This document shows, piece after piece, positions 8,270 through 16,585 of a stretch of DNA of 64,000 bases. This DNA comes from Hyphomonadaceae bacterium (GTDB lineage Bacteria; Pseudomonadota; Alphaproteobacteria; Caulobacterales; Aquidulcibacteraceae). The notes under the pieces were generated by a model. It ran no database searches. It had not been told where the DNA came from and saw nothing but the letters and a program-made list of their open reading frames with translations. Position 1 is the first letter of the stretch; the number at the start of each line of letters is the position of its first letter. The DNA is taken from NCBI GenBank assembly GCA_022841905.1, contig JALHQO010000012.1, positions 44,480-108,479 on the forward strand. Reading direction: 5' to 3'. The translations under genes and the position numbers were made by a program.

Positions 8270-11038
8270 TTAGTTCGTGTAACGGAAGCCCAGGAAGAAC
8301 GAGCGGCCGTAGTGGTGATAGAACGACAGACGATCGTCCGGCGTCAGGTACTGATCGTTGACTTCGTCGGTCAGGTTCACGCCTTCGAAGGTCAGCGCGA
8401 AGTTGTCGTTGATGTTCCAGCGCGCTGATGCATCGACATTGAGTGTGTCAGCGGTTTCTTCGGTTAAGTTACCGTTGCGGCCTGGCAGCGTCGTTGGATA
8501 GGAGCTGCGATAGGCCGCCGACACGCGAGCGCTGAAGCGATCGTCTTCATAGTAGACGGTTCCGTTCCACGAACGGTCGGAGAGCTGCAGCAACGGACCA
8601 GTGATGGTCGGATTGCCGAGTCCGTCGACGTACTGCACGTCGGACTCCAGTATACGCGTGTAGTTCGCCAGCACGCCGAAGTTCGACCAGAAGCCTTCCA
8701 TCCAGAAGAATGGCAGCTGCAAGCCAATTTCGAAGCCGCTGACGGGGCCGCCAGGGGTGTTGCGCGGCAAGTTGAAGGCCCAATCGACACTTGCGTTGCA
8801 GCCCACTGTCGCGCCGCAAGCGGCGGTCGCAACGCTATCGGGCAAGCCGAGCGAATTGCCTGTGAACGGGCGATCTTCGCGCACCGTTTGAATGAAGGAG
8901 TCGATGTCGCGGTGGAAGTAGGCCGCCGACAACAGACCACCTTCAGTGAAGTACCACTCGGCGCTGAAGTCGTACGCATCAGCGGTGGTGGGCTCGAGCG
9001 CCGGGTTGCCGGCAGTCACCGTGCGGTTGGCGCCGCTAACACTGACGGCTGCGCCCGGCGCCAGGAAGCCCAGGTTGGGACGCGCCAGCACCTGCGCTGC
9101 CGCAAAGCGGAAGAGCAGATCGTCCACCGGCTCGAACACCATGTTCATCGACGGCAGCGTGTTCGTGTAGGTGCGATCGACGGTCGACAGCACCGGCACG
9201 CCGCCGCTGAATGTGTAGCCCGTGCTGGTCTGATCGGTCTCGACGTAGCGGACGCCGAAATTGCCGCGGAAGCGCCCTTCCGAGCTGGACCAATCGATCT
9301 GCACATAGCCGCCCGTCGTGTCCTCGCCGATCGAATTGTTGTTGCCGAGCGCCGGCTGGATGCCCATCGGGAACACCGCCGTGTTGTAGAGATCCCAGAG
9401 CGATGCTGCAGCATTGATATCCGGCACCAGCCATGAAGTCGGCAGGCCAGCCGGCAGGCTGAGCCCTTGGCCGCTCATGCTGAGGATGTAGCTGTAGTTC
9501 GCGATCGGCGTGCCTGAGGCGAAACCTGGAATCACCGTTTCCTGGTTCGATGCGGTGCCGTTGGAGCGGCGCAGCTCCGTCGTTTCAAATTCATAGCTGC
9601 GCCAGTTGAGACCGCCGGTCAGCGTGAAAATCTCGTTCACGTCGAACTCGAGATCACCATTGATAGTCTCATAGGTGTTAAGCGCCGTCTGTGGACGCAA
9701 GCGGATCTGCGAGAGAGTCCATGTCGAGGGCGCCGTCAAATTGGTGGCGCCGTAGGTGATCAGTGGCAGGCGATTGTCGCCACGGAAATCGTAGGTGTAG
9801 CCGTTGATGTTGTTGGCATCGAACAACAGCGTCGTCTGCACCGGATTCTGGTGGTCGGATTCCGCCGTGCCAGCCATGCCACGGAAACGCAGACGATCGG
9901 AGAAGTCATGCTCAATGTTCAAGCTCAGCTGCGTGAACTCCGTCGACAATTCGTCGAAACGCAATTCCGAGCGGATATCGACGCCGTTGAAGACGCCGTA
10001 CACGAGCGAACTGCCCTGGATCTGAGCGTCGGTGACTGAGACGCCGCCAATACCCGACGCGCCGTTGGTGCTGAACACAGGCGCCTGCAGGAACGCCTCG
10101 CTGCGCGTGCCTTCGAAGTTCGCGTAAAGCGCGCTCAGCGTGATTTCGGTGGCGTTGCTTGGACGCCATTGCAGCGCGCCGGTGACGCCCAATCGTTCTT
10201 GTTCGTGTTCGTAAACATCGTAGCGCGGCAGACGCGGACGGAATGCAGCATTCAGCTCCGCAAGCGTATAGCCGGTAGTTTCGGAGCCGAAACCGGCGCC
10301 GGAGCCTGTACCGTTTTGCCAGCGCACCGTGCTCGCGCCCTCTTCGAGCGAGTTGCGCTCACTGTAAGCGACCGACAGCAACGCGCCGATATTGCCCCAG
10401 CGATTGGCGATCAGGAACGCCATCCGCGGATCGGTGCTTTCCGAGAGATCGTTGTAGTGCAGCTGGCCCGATGCGGCCATTGTGAAGCCGTCATAGTCGA
10501 ATGGCAGCGCCGTTTGCAGATCGACGGTCGCGCCGAGCGAGCCTTCTTCAACTTCCGCTGATGCGCTCTTGCGCACGGTGATTGAGTTGAAGAGTTCCGA
10601 GGCGAAAACGTTGAAGTCGAACGAGCGCGCACGGTTGGTGCCGCCGACAGCGTCGGTACCGCCGGTGGTGGCCAGCGTTTCCATGCCGTTGATGCGCACG
10701 CGGGTGAATTGCGCGCCCAAGCCGCGCACCGAAATCTGGCGACCTTCGCCAGCGTCGCGGGTGATGGCGACGCCTGGAATGCGCTGGATCGATTCGGAGA
10801 GGTTCAGGTCAGGAAAGTCGGCGATATCTTCCGCCAAGATCACATCAACGGCGCCAGTCTCCTCGCGCTTCACGTCGATGGCGGCTTCCAAGGAGCCCCG
10901 GAAGCCGGTGATGACGATCTCTTCTTCTTCGTCTTGCGCGTACGCGGCGCCGGCCGGCAGGCCGACGGCCATGCCGAGGGCGATCAACGATGCGCCGCTC
11001 CATCCCCAAAAGCTCTTCGATGATTTCTTCGCCGCCAT
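8270..11038 (-). CDS. TonB-dependent receptor
   Basis: 922-residue outer-membrane active transporter. Signal peptide ends near GAAYAQ; a TonB-box-like segment EEEIVITGFRGSLE follows at about residues 37-50. The plug domain contains LSESIQRIPGVAITRDAGEGRQISVRGLG and RVRINGMETLATTG. The rest is a 22-strand barrel-like sequence ending in a Tyr-rich strand (FFLGFRYTN). It resembles the long Caulobacterales receptors for sugars and other nutrients; the ligand is unknown. An inverted-repeat region upstream may be an operator. Confidence 0.92.
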   Translation of the reverse strand: MAAKKSSKSFWGWSGASLIALGMAVGLPAGAAYAQDEEEEIVITGFRGSLEAAIDVKREETGAVDVILAEDIADFPDLNLSESIQRIPGVAITRDAGEGRQISVRGLGAQFTRVRINGMETLATTGGTDAVGGTNRARSFDFNVFASELFNSITVRKSASAEVEEGSLGATVDLQTALPFDYDGFTMAASGQLHYNDLSESTDPRMAFLIANRWGNIGALLSVAYSERNSLEEGASTVRWQNGTGSGAGFGSETTGYTLAELNAAFRPRLPRYDVYEHEQERLGVTGALQWRPSNATEITLSALYANFEGTRSEAFLQAPVFSTNGASGIGGVSVTDAQIQGSSLVYGVFNGVDIRSELRFDELSTEFTQLSLNIEHDFSDRLRFRGMAGTAESDHQNPVQTTLLFDANNINGYTYDFRGDNRLPLITYGATNLTAPSTWTLSQIRLRPQTALNTYETINGDLEFDVNEIFTLTGGLNWRSYEFETTELRRSNGTASNQETVIPGFASGTPIANYSYILSMSGQGLSLPAGLPTSWLVPDINAAASLWDLYNTAVFPMGIQPALGNNNSIGEDTTGGYVQIDWSSSEGRFRGNFGVRYVETDQTSTGYTFSGGVPVLSTVDRTYTNTLPSMNMVFEPVDDLLFRFAAAQVLARPNLGFLAPGAAVSVSGANRTVTAGNPALEPTTADAYDFSAEWYFTEGGLLSAAYFHRDIDSFIQTVREDRPFTGNSLGLPDSVATAACGATVGCNASVDWAFNLPRNTPGGPVSGFEIGLQLPFFWMEGFWSNFGVLANYTRILESDVQYVDGLGNPTITGPLLQLSDRSWNGTVYYEDDRFSARVSAAYRSSYPTTLPGRNGNLTEETADTLNVDASARWNINDNFALTFEGVNLTDEVNDQYLTPDDRLSFYHHYGRSFFLGFRYTN

Positions 11039-11113
11039 GACGGTCCCTCCCCGGTAGGCCCAGGCGGAGGGGCAGCGTTGGCCCCAACCCTAAAAGCCGC
11101 GTTTCTTCCCTAT

Positions 11114-11161
11114 GACACCGTTATCTTTGATTTTGCCACCGGTGTCTTTTTCAAGATAACG
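11114..11161. promoter_or_regulatory. Nested inverted repeats upstream of the TonB receptor
   Basis: GACACCG (11114-11120) is the reverse complement of CGGTGTC (11140-11146), and CGTTATCTT (11119-11127) is the reverse complement of AAGATAACG (11153-11161). Two overlapping perfect dyads about 75-125 bp before the start suggest an operator, for example of a LacI-type regulator, but no regulator gene is adjacent. Confidence 0.4.
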
Positions 11162-11252
11162 CAGAAACAGGCGTCATTGGCAAGGCCCCTCTCGTCGATC
11201 AGGGAAGGCTTCGCCCCCGGGGTGTGTCCGGGGCGCCGCACGCGCCGAGACC

Positions 11253-12917
11253 TCAAAGAGTCGAATGAGAAATACGTCCGCCGGAGACGGTAAGCACCGC
11301 CTGGGCGGTCGGAATCGCTTCCGGTGGCGCTTCCATCAGATCGACCGAGCAGACACTGACGTCCGCCCGTTTCCCGACCTCCAGCACGCCGCGCTCCCCC
11401 TCCTCGAAGGCCGAATAGGCCCCGCCCGCGGTCAGCATGGTCAGCGCTTGGGCGCGGCTCAGCGTGTGTTCGGGATGCCAGTCGGGACCGGCGAAACCGT
11501 TGAGGTCGTGGCGGTGAGCGGCGGCGTAGAACTCGATCAACGGATCCCCGCGCTCGACCGGGGCGTCGCTACCAGCGGCGAGGATCGCGCCGGAGTCGAG
11601 CAACGCCTTCCAGGCGTAGGCGCCACTTAGACGACCTGCGCCGAGCCGCGAGGGCGCAAAGTGCAGATCGCTAATGGCATGCGAGGGCTGCATCGACGCA
11701 ATCACGCCCATGGCGGCAAAGCGCGGCAGGTCTTCCGGCGCGATCACCTGCGCATGCTCGATCCGCCAGCGCGCGGCGCGCAAAGCCTCGGCATTGTCGG
11801 CGAAGGTGTCACGATAGGCGTCCAGCACGAGCCGATTGCCGCGATCGCCGATGGCGTGGGTGGCGACTTGCACATTGCGCTCGCGCGCACGGCGCAGGAT
11901 CGCACGCAAGTCCTCGACAGAGGTCACCAAGAGACCATCGCTCGGCGCGTCGCTATAGCGCTCCAACAAGGCGGCCCCTCGCGAGCCGAGCGCGCCATCC
12001 ATGTAGAGCTTCACGCCGCGCACATGGACTTGGCCGGTGTCATCGACATAAGGCCCGCGTTCAAACACGGGCTCAGAATCGTCGGGCGTTAAGTAGAGAT
12101 TGGCCCAAAGCGGCAAATCACCGGTCGCCGCCAAATCGGCGAAAAACTGGGCCTCCGCGCCGCTCGTGCTCATATTGCAGACGCCGGTCCACCCGCGTGA
12201 AGCGTAGAGCTGGGCGCCGCGCGACAAGGCCTCGCGCATCATTGCCGGCGTCGGCGCAGGCAAGCGCGCCTGCACCAGGCCGGCGGCGTTGTCGATCAAC
12301 ATGCCAGTGGCGGCGCCGGACGGATCACGCTCGATGCGTCCGCCGGCGGGATCGGGCGTGCCGTTCTCTATACCCCCTAAAGTGAGCGCCGCGCTGTTGG
12401 CGACGATGGCGTGACCATCGATACGCTCCAACACCACAGGACGATCGCTGACTACTGCGTCGAGGTCGGCACGCGTAGGGAAGCGGCGCTCGGGCCAATG
12501 CGTTTCGATCCAACCTCGACCGATGATCGGGCCGGTTGGATTTGCGCTCGCATAATCACGCAAACGCTGCTGCATCGCCGCGATCGACTCGACGCCGACG
12601 AGATCGAGCAACATGGCCTGCGCACCGACGCCGGACAAATGGACGTGCGCGTCGGTAAAACCCGGAAACGCCGCCGCGCCGCCAAGGTCGATTTCGCGCA
12701 CGCCACGCGCCCCGCTGCGCGCTTCATCCAACGCGCCGGCAAAGAGAATGCGGCCCTCGCTGATGCGCAACGCTTCAACACGAGGGTTGGCCGCGACCCC
12801 AGTGTAAATCGGCCCGCCAAAGATCAGCAGATCGTGGGCGCTGGTACTGCGCGCACAGCCCGCAGCTAGCGCGGCGATTGAAAGTTGGCCGAAGCGGCGG
12901 CGGCTGAGGTGCATCAT
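11253..12917 (-). CDS. YtcJ-like amidohydrolase, predicted lipoprotein
   Basis: 554 residues from the ATG at 12917. That start has a GGGGAGA ribosome binding site and gives MMHLSRRRFGQLSIAALAAGC, an export signal with twin Arg and a lipobox (Cys21). The longer frame would overlap tsaD. Metal-dependent hydrolase fold (Amidohydro_3): FPGFTDAHVHLSGVG supplies the HxH pair; LYMDGALGSRGAALLERY and VATHAIGDRGNRLVLDAY are family blocks; ASMQPSHAISD and AAGSDAPVERGDPL complete the site. Substrate unknown. It lies between tsaD and the TonB receptor, all on the minus strand. Confidence 0.87.
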   Translation of the reverse strand: MMHLSRRRFGQLSIAALAAGCARSTSAHDLLIFGGPIYTGVAANPRVEALRISEGRILFAGALDEARSGARGVREIDLGGAAAFPGFTDAHVHLSGVGAQAMLLDLVGVESIAAMQQRLRDYASANPTGPIIGRGWIETHWPERRFPTRADLDAVVSDRPVVLERIDGHAIVANSAALTLGGIENGTPDPAGGRIERDPSGAATGMLIDNAAGLVQARLPAPTPAMMREALSRGAQLYASRGWTGVCNMSTSGAEAQFFADLAATGDLPLWANLYLTPDDSEPVFERGPYVDDTGQVHVRGVKLYMDGALGSRGAALLERYSDAPSDGLLVTSVEDLRAILRRARERNVQVATHAIGDRGNRLVLDAYRDTFADNAEALRAARWRIEHAQVIAPEDLPRFAAMGVIASMQPSHAISDLHFAPSRLGAGRLSGAYAWKALLDSGAILAAGSDAPVERGDPLIEFYAAAHRHDLNGFAGPDWHPEHTLSRAQALTMLTAGGAYSAFEEGERGVLEVGKRADVSVCSVDLMEAPPEAIPTAQAVLTVSGGRISHSTL

Positions 12918-12975
12918 GGGTTCTCCCCTTTCGGTCAGGGGTAACGCCGCGCGCGTGCGGATCAAGACGAAAGCA

Positions 12976-14010
12976 TCAGCCCGCTTGGTTGGGCCGATAA
13001 TTAGCGCCGCGCCGGCCGAGCGGCGCATTCGGCGTGGCGTCGAGGTCGAGCGTGCTTTGCGCGCCTTCGCGTAACTTGTACTGCGCCAAACCGGCTACCA
13101 TCGCAGCGTTGTCGGTGCAGAGTTTCGGCGGCGTCAACGTCACCGCAATGCCGCGCTGAGCGGCCTCGCGCGGCAATTCCTCACGTAACAGCGTGTTGCA
13201 CGCCACGCCACCTGCGACGCTCACGCGAGTCACGCCGCGTTGCTCGGCTGCGGCTAACGTCTTTGCCACCAACACATCTACCACCGCGCGCTCGAAGCTC
13301 GCAGCAACATCGGGCGCGCCGCCCTGTGATTGCAGTTTCTCCGCCACCATCCGCACCGGGGTCTTCAAACCGCTAAAGCTGAAGTTGAGCGTGCCATCCT
13401 TCAGCTTCGGACGCGGAAACGCGTACGCGCGCGGATTGCCCCGGCGCGCGAGCGCATCCACTTGCGCACCGGCCGGAAATGGCAAGCCGAGATACGAGCC
13501 GACTTTATCGAACGCTTCGCCAGCGCTGTCGTCTAGCGTGCGGCCGATCACTTCGTAATCGCCCATGCCGTGCACGTGGATCAGCGCATTGTGGCCGCCA
13601 GCGACAGCGAGACAGATGTGTTCGTTGAACAAATCGGGATTGGTCATGATCGCAGAGAAGATGTGCGCTTCGACGTGATGCACCGGGATAAGCGGCAAGC
13701 CTTGCGACACTGCCAGCCCGCGCGCTGTGGAGACACCAACGACGACTGAGCGGATTAGCCCGTGCTGATTATTGCAGGCGACAGCGGAGATATCGCTTAA
13801 GCCCACCCCCGCTTCATCGAGCGCCTGCTCCACCACCTTCATGATGACTTCGGCGTGACGGCGCGCAGCAAGCTCGGGCACAACGCCGTTGAACGCCTCG
13901 TGCGTCTGCTTTTGCCCCCACACGACACTGGAGCGCACATTGAAGTCAGCATCGACCACTGCCGCCGCCGTATCGTCGCACGCCGTTTCAATACCGAGAA
14001 CGAGGCCCAT
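12976..14010 (-). CDS. tsaD: TsaD-like tRNA t6A threonylcarbamoyltransferase subunit (divergent)
   Basis: 344 residues, ASKHA fold. TsaD transfers threonylcarbamoyl to A37 of ANN-decoding tRNAs. Metal-binding HHVEAH (111-116), DDSAGEAFDKVGSYLGLPFPAG, FSFSGLKTPV and LCTDNAAMVA match the family. Usually constant motifs are altered: the GPGL-type loop reads NQHGLIRSVVVG (81-92) and SGGHT reads AGGHN (137-141). It follows tsaB directly (stop and start at 14010) in a tsaC-tsaE-tsaB-tsaD operon. It may be the housekeeping copy or a diverged second copy; the window cannot say. Confidence 0.88.
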   Translation of the reverse strand: MGLVLGIETACDDTAAAVVDADFNVRSSVVWGQKQTHEAFNGVVPELAARRHAEVIMKVVEQALDEAGVGLSDISAVACNNQHGLIRSVVVGVSTARGLAVSQGLPLIPVHHVEAHIFSAIMTNPDLFNEHICLAVAGGHNALIHVHGMGDYEVIGRTLDDSAGEAFDKVGSYLGLPFPAGAQVDALARRGNPRAYAFPRPKLKDGTLNFSFSGLKTPVRMVAEKLQSQGGAPDVAASFERAVVDVLVAKTLAAAEQRGVTRVSVAGGVACNTLLREELPREAAQRGIAVTLTPPKLCTDNAAMVAGLAQYKLREGAQSTLDLDATPNAPLGRRGANYRPNQAG

Positions 14011-14555
14011 CAGCGCTTCGCTCCGGTAAGAAATTCCTGGAAATACGTGGTGCGCAATTCGAGTGGATCGCCGACTTCGCCGGCTGAGAGCTTTTCATAG
14101 CCAAGCTTCAGCATTTCACCGAGCCACGCGCGCCGTGTTTCAAGATAGGTCTCCGCGTCAACGTCGGCGAATAGATTGACAGTGAAACCCGGCGCGTCGT
14201 CACCTTCCGCCACCGTCTTGCCGAGTTGGTCGATGAAAGCGACGCCGGCCGCGTCAAGACGCCGTCCAATCTCGAAACCCGAGGCGCCGAATACGCGCAC
14301 GCCAGCGCCGAATGCTAAGGCGGCGCAATAGGTGACGGCGATGCGCGTCGCGGTCCATGAGCCGGGACCGGTGTTGAGGACGATGGCGTCGAGCTCATCC
14401 GGCTTCACGTCGGCTTGCTCGAAAACCCGATCAACACTTGAGTACACCGAGCGCACCGCCCCGCGTCCCGAGATGCCGGACGCGTAGAGTGTTTCATCGC
14501 CACGTTGCAGCGCAGTGATTGAAAAGCGCCCACTGGCGTCGAGTGCGAGGATCAT
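14010..14555 (-). CDS. tsaB: TsaB-like t6A complex scaffold protein (short, divergent)
   Basis: 181 residues, shorter than E. coli TsaB (about 231). Begins MILALDASGRFSITALQRG, the ASKHA phosphate-1 loop. The signature GPGSFTGLRIG is changed to GPGSWTATRIA (about 64-74). TsaB has no catalytic role itself and forms the dimer interface with TsaD. Changes in both TsaB and TsaD here suggest co-divergence. The ATG overlaps the tsaE stop by 4 bp (14552-14555). Confidence 0.83.
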   Translation of the reverse strand: MILALDASGRFSITALQRGDETLYASGISGRGAVRSVYSSVDRVFEQADVKPDELDAIVLNTGPGSWTATRIAVTYCAALAFGAGVRVFGASGFEIGRRLDAAGVAFIDQLGKTVAEGDDAPGFTVNLFADVDAETYLETRRAWLGEMLKLGYEKLSAGEVGDPLELRTTYFQEFLTGAKR

Positions 14556-14998
14556 GGCTTCGCCTCGGTCTCGACAACGCGTTCGTCTTCACCTTCACCC
14601 GGGGCGATTGTGACCTTGTAGTGCGGACGGCGCAGCGCGCTCTCGATGCGTTCGCCCCACTCCAACACGTGCACGCCATGCTCCAGCAACGATTCCATCA
14701 GCCAAGCGAGATCATCGTCCGACAATGTCTGCATACGGAAGAGATCGTAGTGAAGCACCGTCTCGCGGCCCGCGAATTGGTGGACAATGTCGTAGGCCGG
14801 GCTTGCCACATCGTCCTCTTCGCCGCCGCCGAGCTCAGCGACGATGCCCTTGGCGAAATAGGTCTTGCCGGCCCCCATCGGCCCGCACAGGAGCACCACG
14901 TCGCCTGCGCGCAAAACGCGCGCAAAGGCGCGGCCGAGCGCTACCGTCTCGGCGGTCGAGTGCGTCACGTGGCGCGCGGGAGGCGAGAGGGCAGTCAC
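14552..14998 (-). CDS. tsaE: TsaE, ATPase of the t6A complex
   Basis: 148 residues. Walker A CGPMGAGKTYFAKGIVAELG near residues 38-57; conserved SPAYDIVHQF and VLHYDLFRM follow, and HVLEWGERIESAL is the family C-terminal block. TsaE resets the TsaB-TsaD complex with ATP. It lies 53 bp after tsaC and overlaps tsaB by 4 bp. Confidence 0.9.
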   Translation of the reverse strand: MTALSPPARHVTHSTAETVALGRAFARVLRAGDVVLLCGPMGAGKTYFAKGIVAELGGGEEDDVASPAYDIVHQFAGRETVLHYDLFRMQTLSDDDLAWLMESLLEHGVHVLEWGERIESALRRPHYKVTIAPGEGEDERVVETEAKP

Positions 14999-15051
14999 GC
15001 GCGGAGAGGTAGGCGATGCGGGACGCCTTGCAAAGGCGCTGCGGCGCCGCG

Positions 15052-15681
15052 TCAGGGCATCCCAAGTGCGCGCCTGATCGCCGCGAACGGGATGGCGCCT
15101 TCGCGGATAAGCTTCAATTCGCCAATCAGGTCCACGACCGTCGACGCTTGCGCCAACGGCGATGGTCCGCCGTTGATGAGCAGGCTCGGCTGTTCGACAG
15201 CATCGGCGAACGCGGCCTCAGCCGAGGCCCGATCGGTCGCGGCGGCCAAGCCGGAGACATTGGCGCTCGTGGTGGTGATCGGGTGGCCGAGCAGTTTGCA
15301 AAGCGCCGGCCCAAACGGATGGCCCGGCACGCGGATGCCGATGCCCGGAAACCCCGCCTGCAGCGCCGCTGGCAGCACGCCCTTGGATGCACACACCAAT
15401 GTCAAAGCGCCCGGCAGGAACGCTTGCGCCAACGCCTCTGCGCGCGCGTCGATCTCCACGTAGGCGCGAGCTTGCTCAAGATCGGCGACACAGAGCGAGA
15501 GCGGCTTGTCCGCCCCCCGCCCCTTGGCGGCGTAGGCCGCGCCGACGCCTTCCGCTGAAATCGCGCTGACGCCGAGGGCGTACAACGTATCGGTCGGATA
15601 GATAATGGCGCGCCCGGCGCGGATCTCCGCCGCCGCTTCGCGCAACGCCAAGTCTTGCTCACTCCAGGCGATGACCCGCAT
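15052..15681 (-). CDS. tsaC: TsaC/YrdC-type threonylcarbamoyl-AMP synthase
   Basis: 209 residues, one YrdC domain without the C-terminal Sua5 domain. It makes threonylcarbamoyl-AMP from Thr, bicarbonate and ATP. Motifs: YPTDTLYALGVSA, KGRGADKPLSLCV (nucleotide-binding basic loop), PGALTLV and TTTSANVSG. It is first in the t6A operon, divergent from the DsbA-like gene. Confidence 0.9.
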   Translation of the reverse strand: MRVIAWSEQDLALREAAAEIRAGRAIIYPTDTLYALGVSAISAEGVGAAYAAKGRGADKPLSLCVADLEQARAYVEIDARAEALAQAFLPGALTLVCASKGVLPAALQAGFPGIGIRVPGHPFGPALCKLLGHPITTTSANVSGLAAATDRASAEAAFADAVEQPSLLINGGPSPLAQASTVVDLIGELKLIREGAIPFAAIRRALGMP

Positions 15682-15802
15682 GGACGGTGTTTCAGCACAT
15701 GCGCCCTGCCCGATCCAGCGACCGTGCGCGCGGCAATTGTGCTGACGATGGCTGACCGCCTAGTATTGTCAGCGCGGCGCAGAGCCGGGACCGGAGCGGA
15801 TC

Positions 15803-16423
15803 ATGATTGGCAGGCCAATATCTAGGCGCGTGTTCGCAGGCACCGTCGCTGCGACCGCTCTGATAGGCCCAGCGGTCGCCGCAGGATTGACCAGCGATGA
15901 AGTCACGATCGGCGCCGCCAATGCGCCCTTACAGCTGATCGAATACGCGTCCTCCACCTGTCCGCACTGCGCGGAGTTTCACCAGACCGCTTGGAGCACG
16001 CTCAAGACCCGATACATCGACGCGGGTCGCGTTCGTTTCACCTTCCGCGAAATGGCGACGGCGCCCCAGGCCGTGGCGCTCGCCATGTTTCAACTGGCGC
16101 GCTGCGAAACCACGGCGCCGGACGAGTATCTGCGCCGCGTCGGCGTGCTGTTCGAACGCCAAGCCGCCATCTTCAGCACGCCCACCGGCGAGGCAGTGCA
16201 AGCCGCCCTGTTGGCGCTCGGCGGCGAGTGGGGTCTGGCGCCAGCGCAAGTGATGGCCGCGATCAACGATCCAGCTGGCCCGCCGCGCATCATCCGCTCG
16301 ATGGAGCAAGCAGCAGCACTGGGCATCACCTCGACGCCATCCTTCCTGCTGAACGGTCAAAAGTTGGAAGACCACAGCTTCCACACGCTCGAGGGGATGC
16401 AGCGCATTCTCGACGCCGCGTGA
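15803..16423 (+). CDS. DsbA-family thioredoxin-fold protein
   Basis: 206 residues. The N-terminus has twin Arg-like SRRVFAGTVAATALIGPAVAAG, so it is exported. The thioredoxin fold carries CPHC (SSTCPHCAEFH, about residues 53-61) and a cis-Pro loop STPSFLLNGQ near residue 178. Such DsbA/BdbD proteins form or exchange disulfides in the periplasm. It is convergent with ccoS, 6 bp apart; a link to cytochrome c or oxidase maturation is plausible but not shown. Confidence 0.86.
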   Translation: MIGRPISRRVFAGTVAATALIGPAVAAGLTSDEVTIGAANAPLQLIEYASSTCPHCAEFHQTAWSTLKTRYIDAGRVRFTFREMATAPQAVALAMFQLARCETTAPDEYLRRVGVLFERQAAIFSTPTGEAVQAALLALGGEWGLAPAQVMAAINDPAGPPRIIRSMEQAAALGITSTPSFLLNGQKLEDHSFHTLEGMQRILDAA

Positions 16424-16429
16424 GACTGA

Positions 16430-16585
16430 TCAGACCGGCGTATCTTCGTCGTCGGTGATCAGGATGCGATGGGCCGCGCCGTCGAGGTCTTCGTATTGGC
16501 CTGCGCGCAGGCTCCAGAAGAATGCGCCTAAGCCCAACGCCGCCATGAACAAGGCGACTGGGATGAGAACGAACATGATGTTCAT
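16430..16585 (-). CDS. ccoS: cbb3 oxidase assembly protein CcoS
   Basis: 51 residues. Starts MNIMFVLIPVALFMAALGLGAFFW, one membrane helix, followed by SLRAGQYEDLDGAAHRILITDDE, the classical CcoS pattern (W-x-x-x-x-GQ-x-x-DLD). CcoS is needed for cofactor insertion in cbb3 oxidase. Its ATG overlaps the ccoI stop by 4 bp, which fixes the start. Confidence 0.93.
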   Translation of the reverse strand: MNIMFVLIPVALFMAALGLGAFFWSLRAGQYEDLDGAAHRILITDDEDTPV

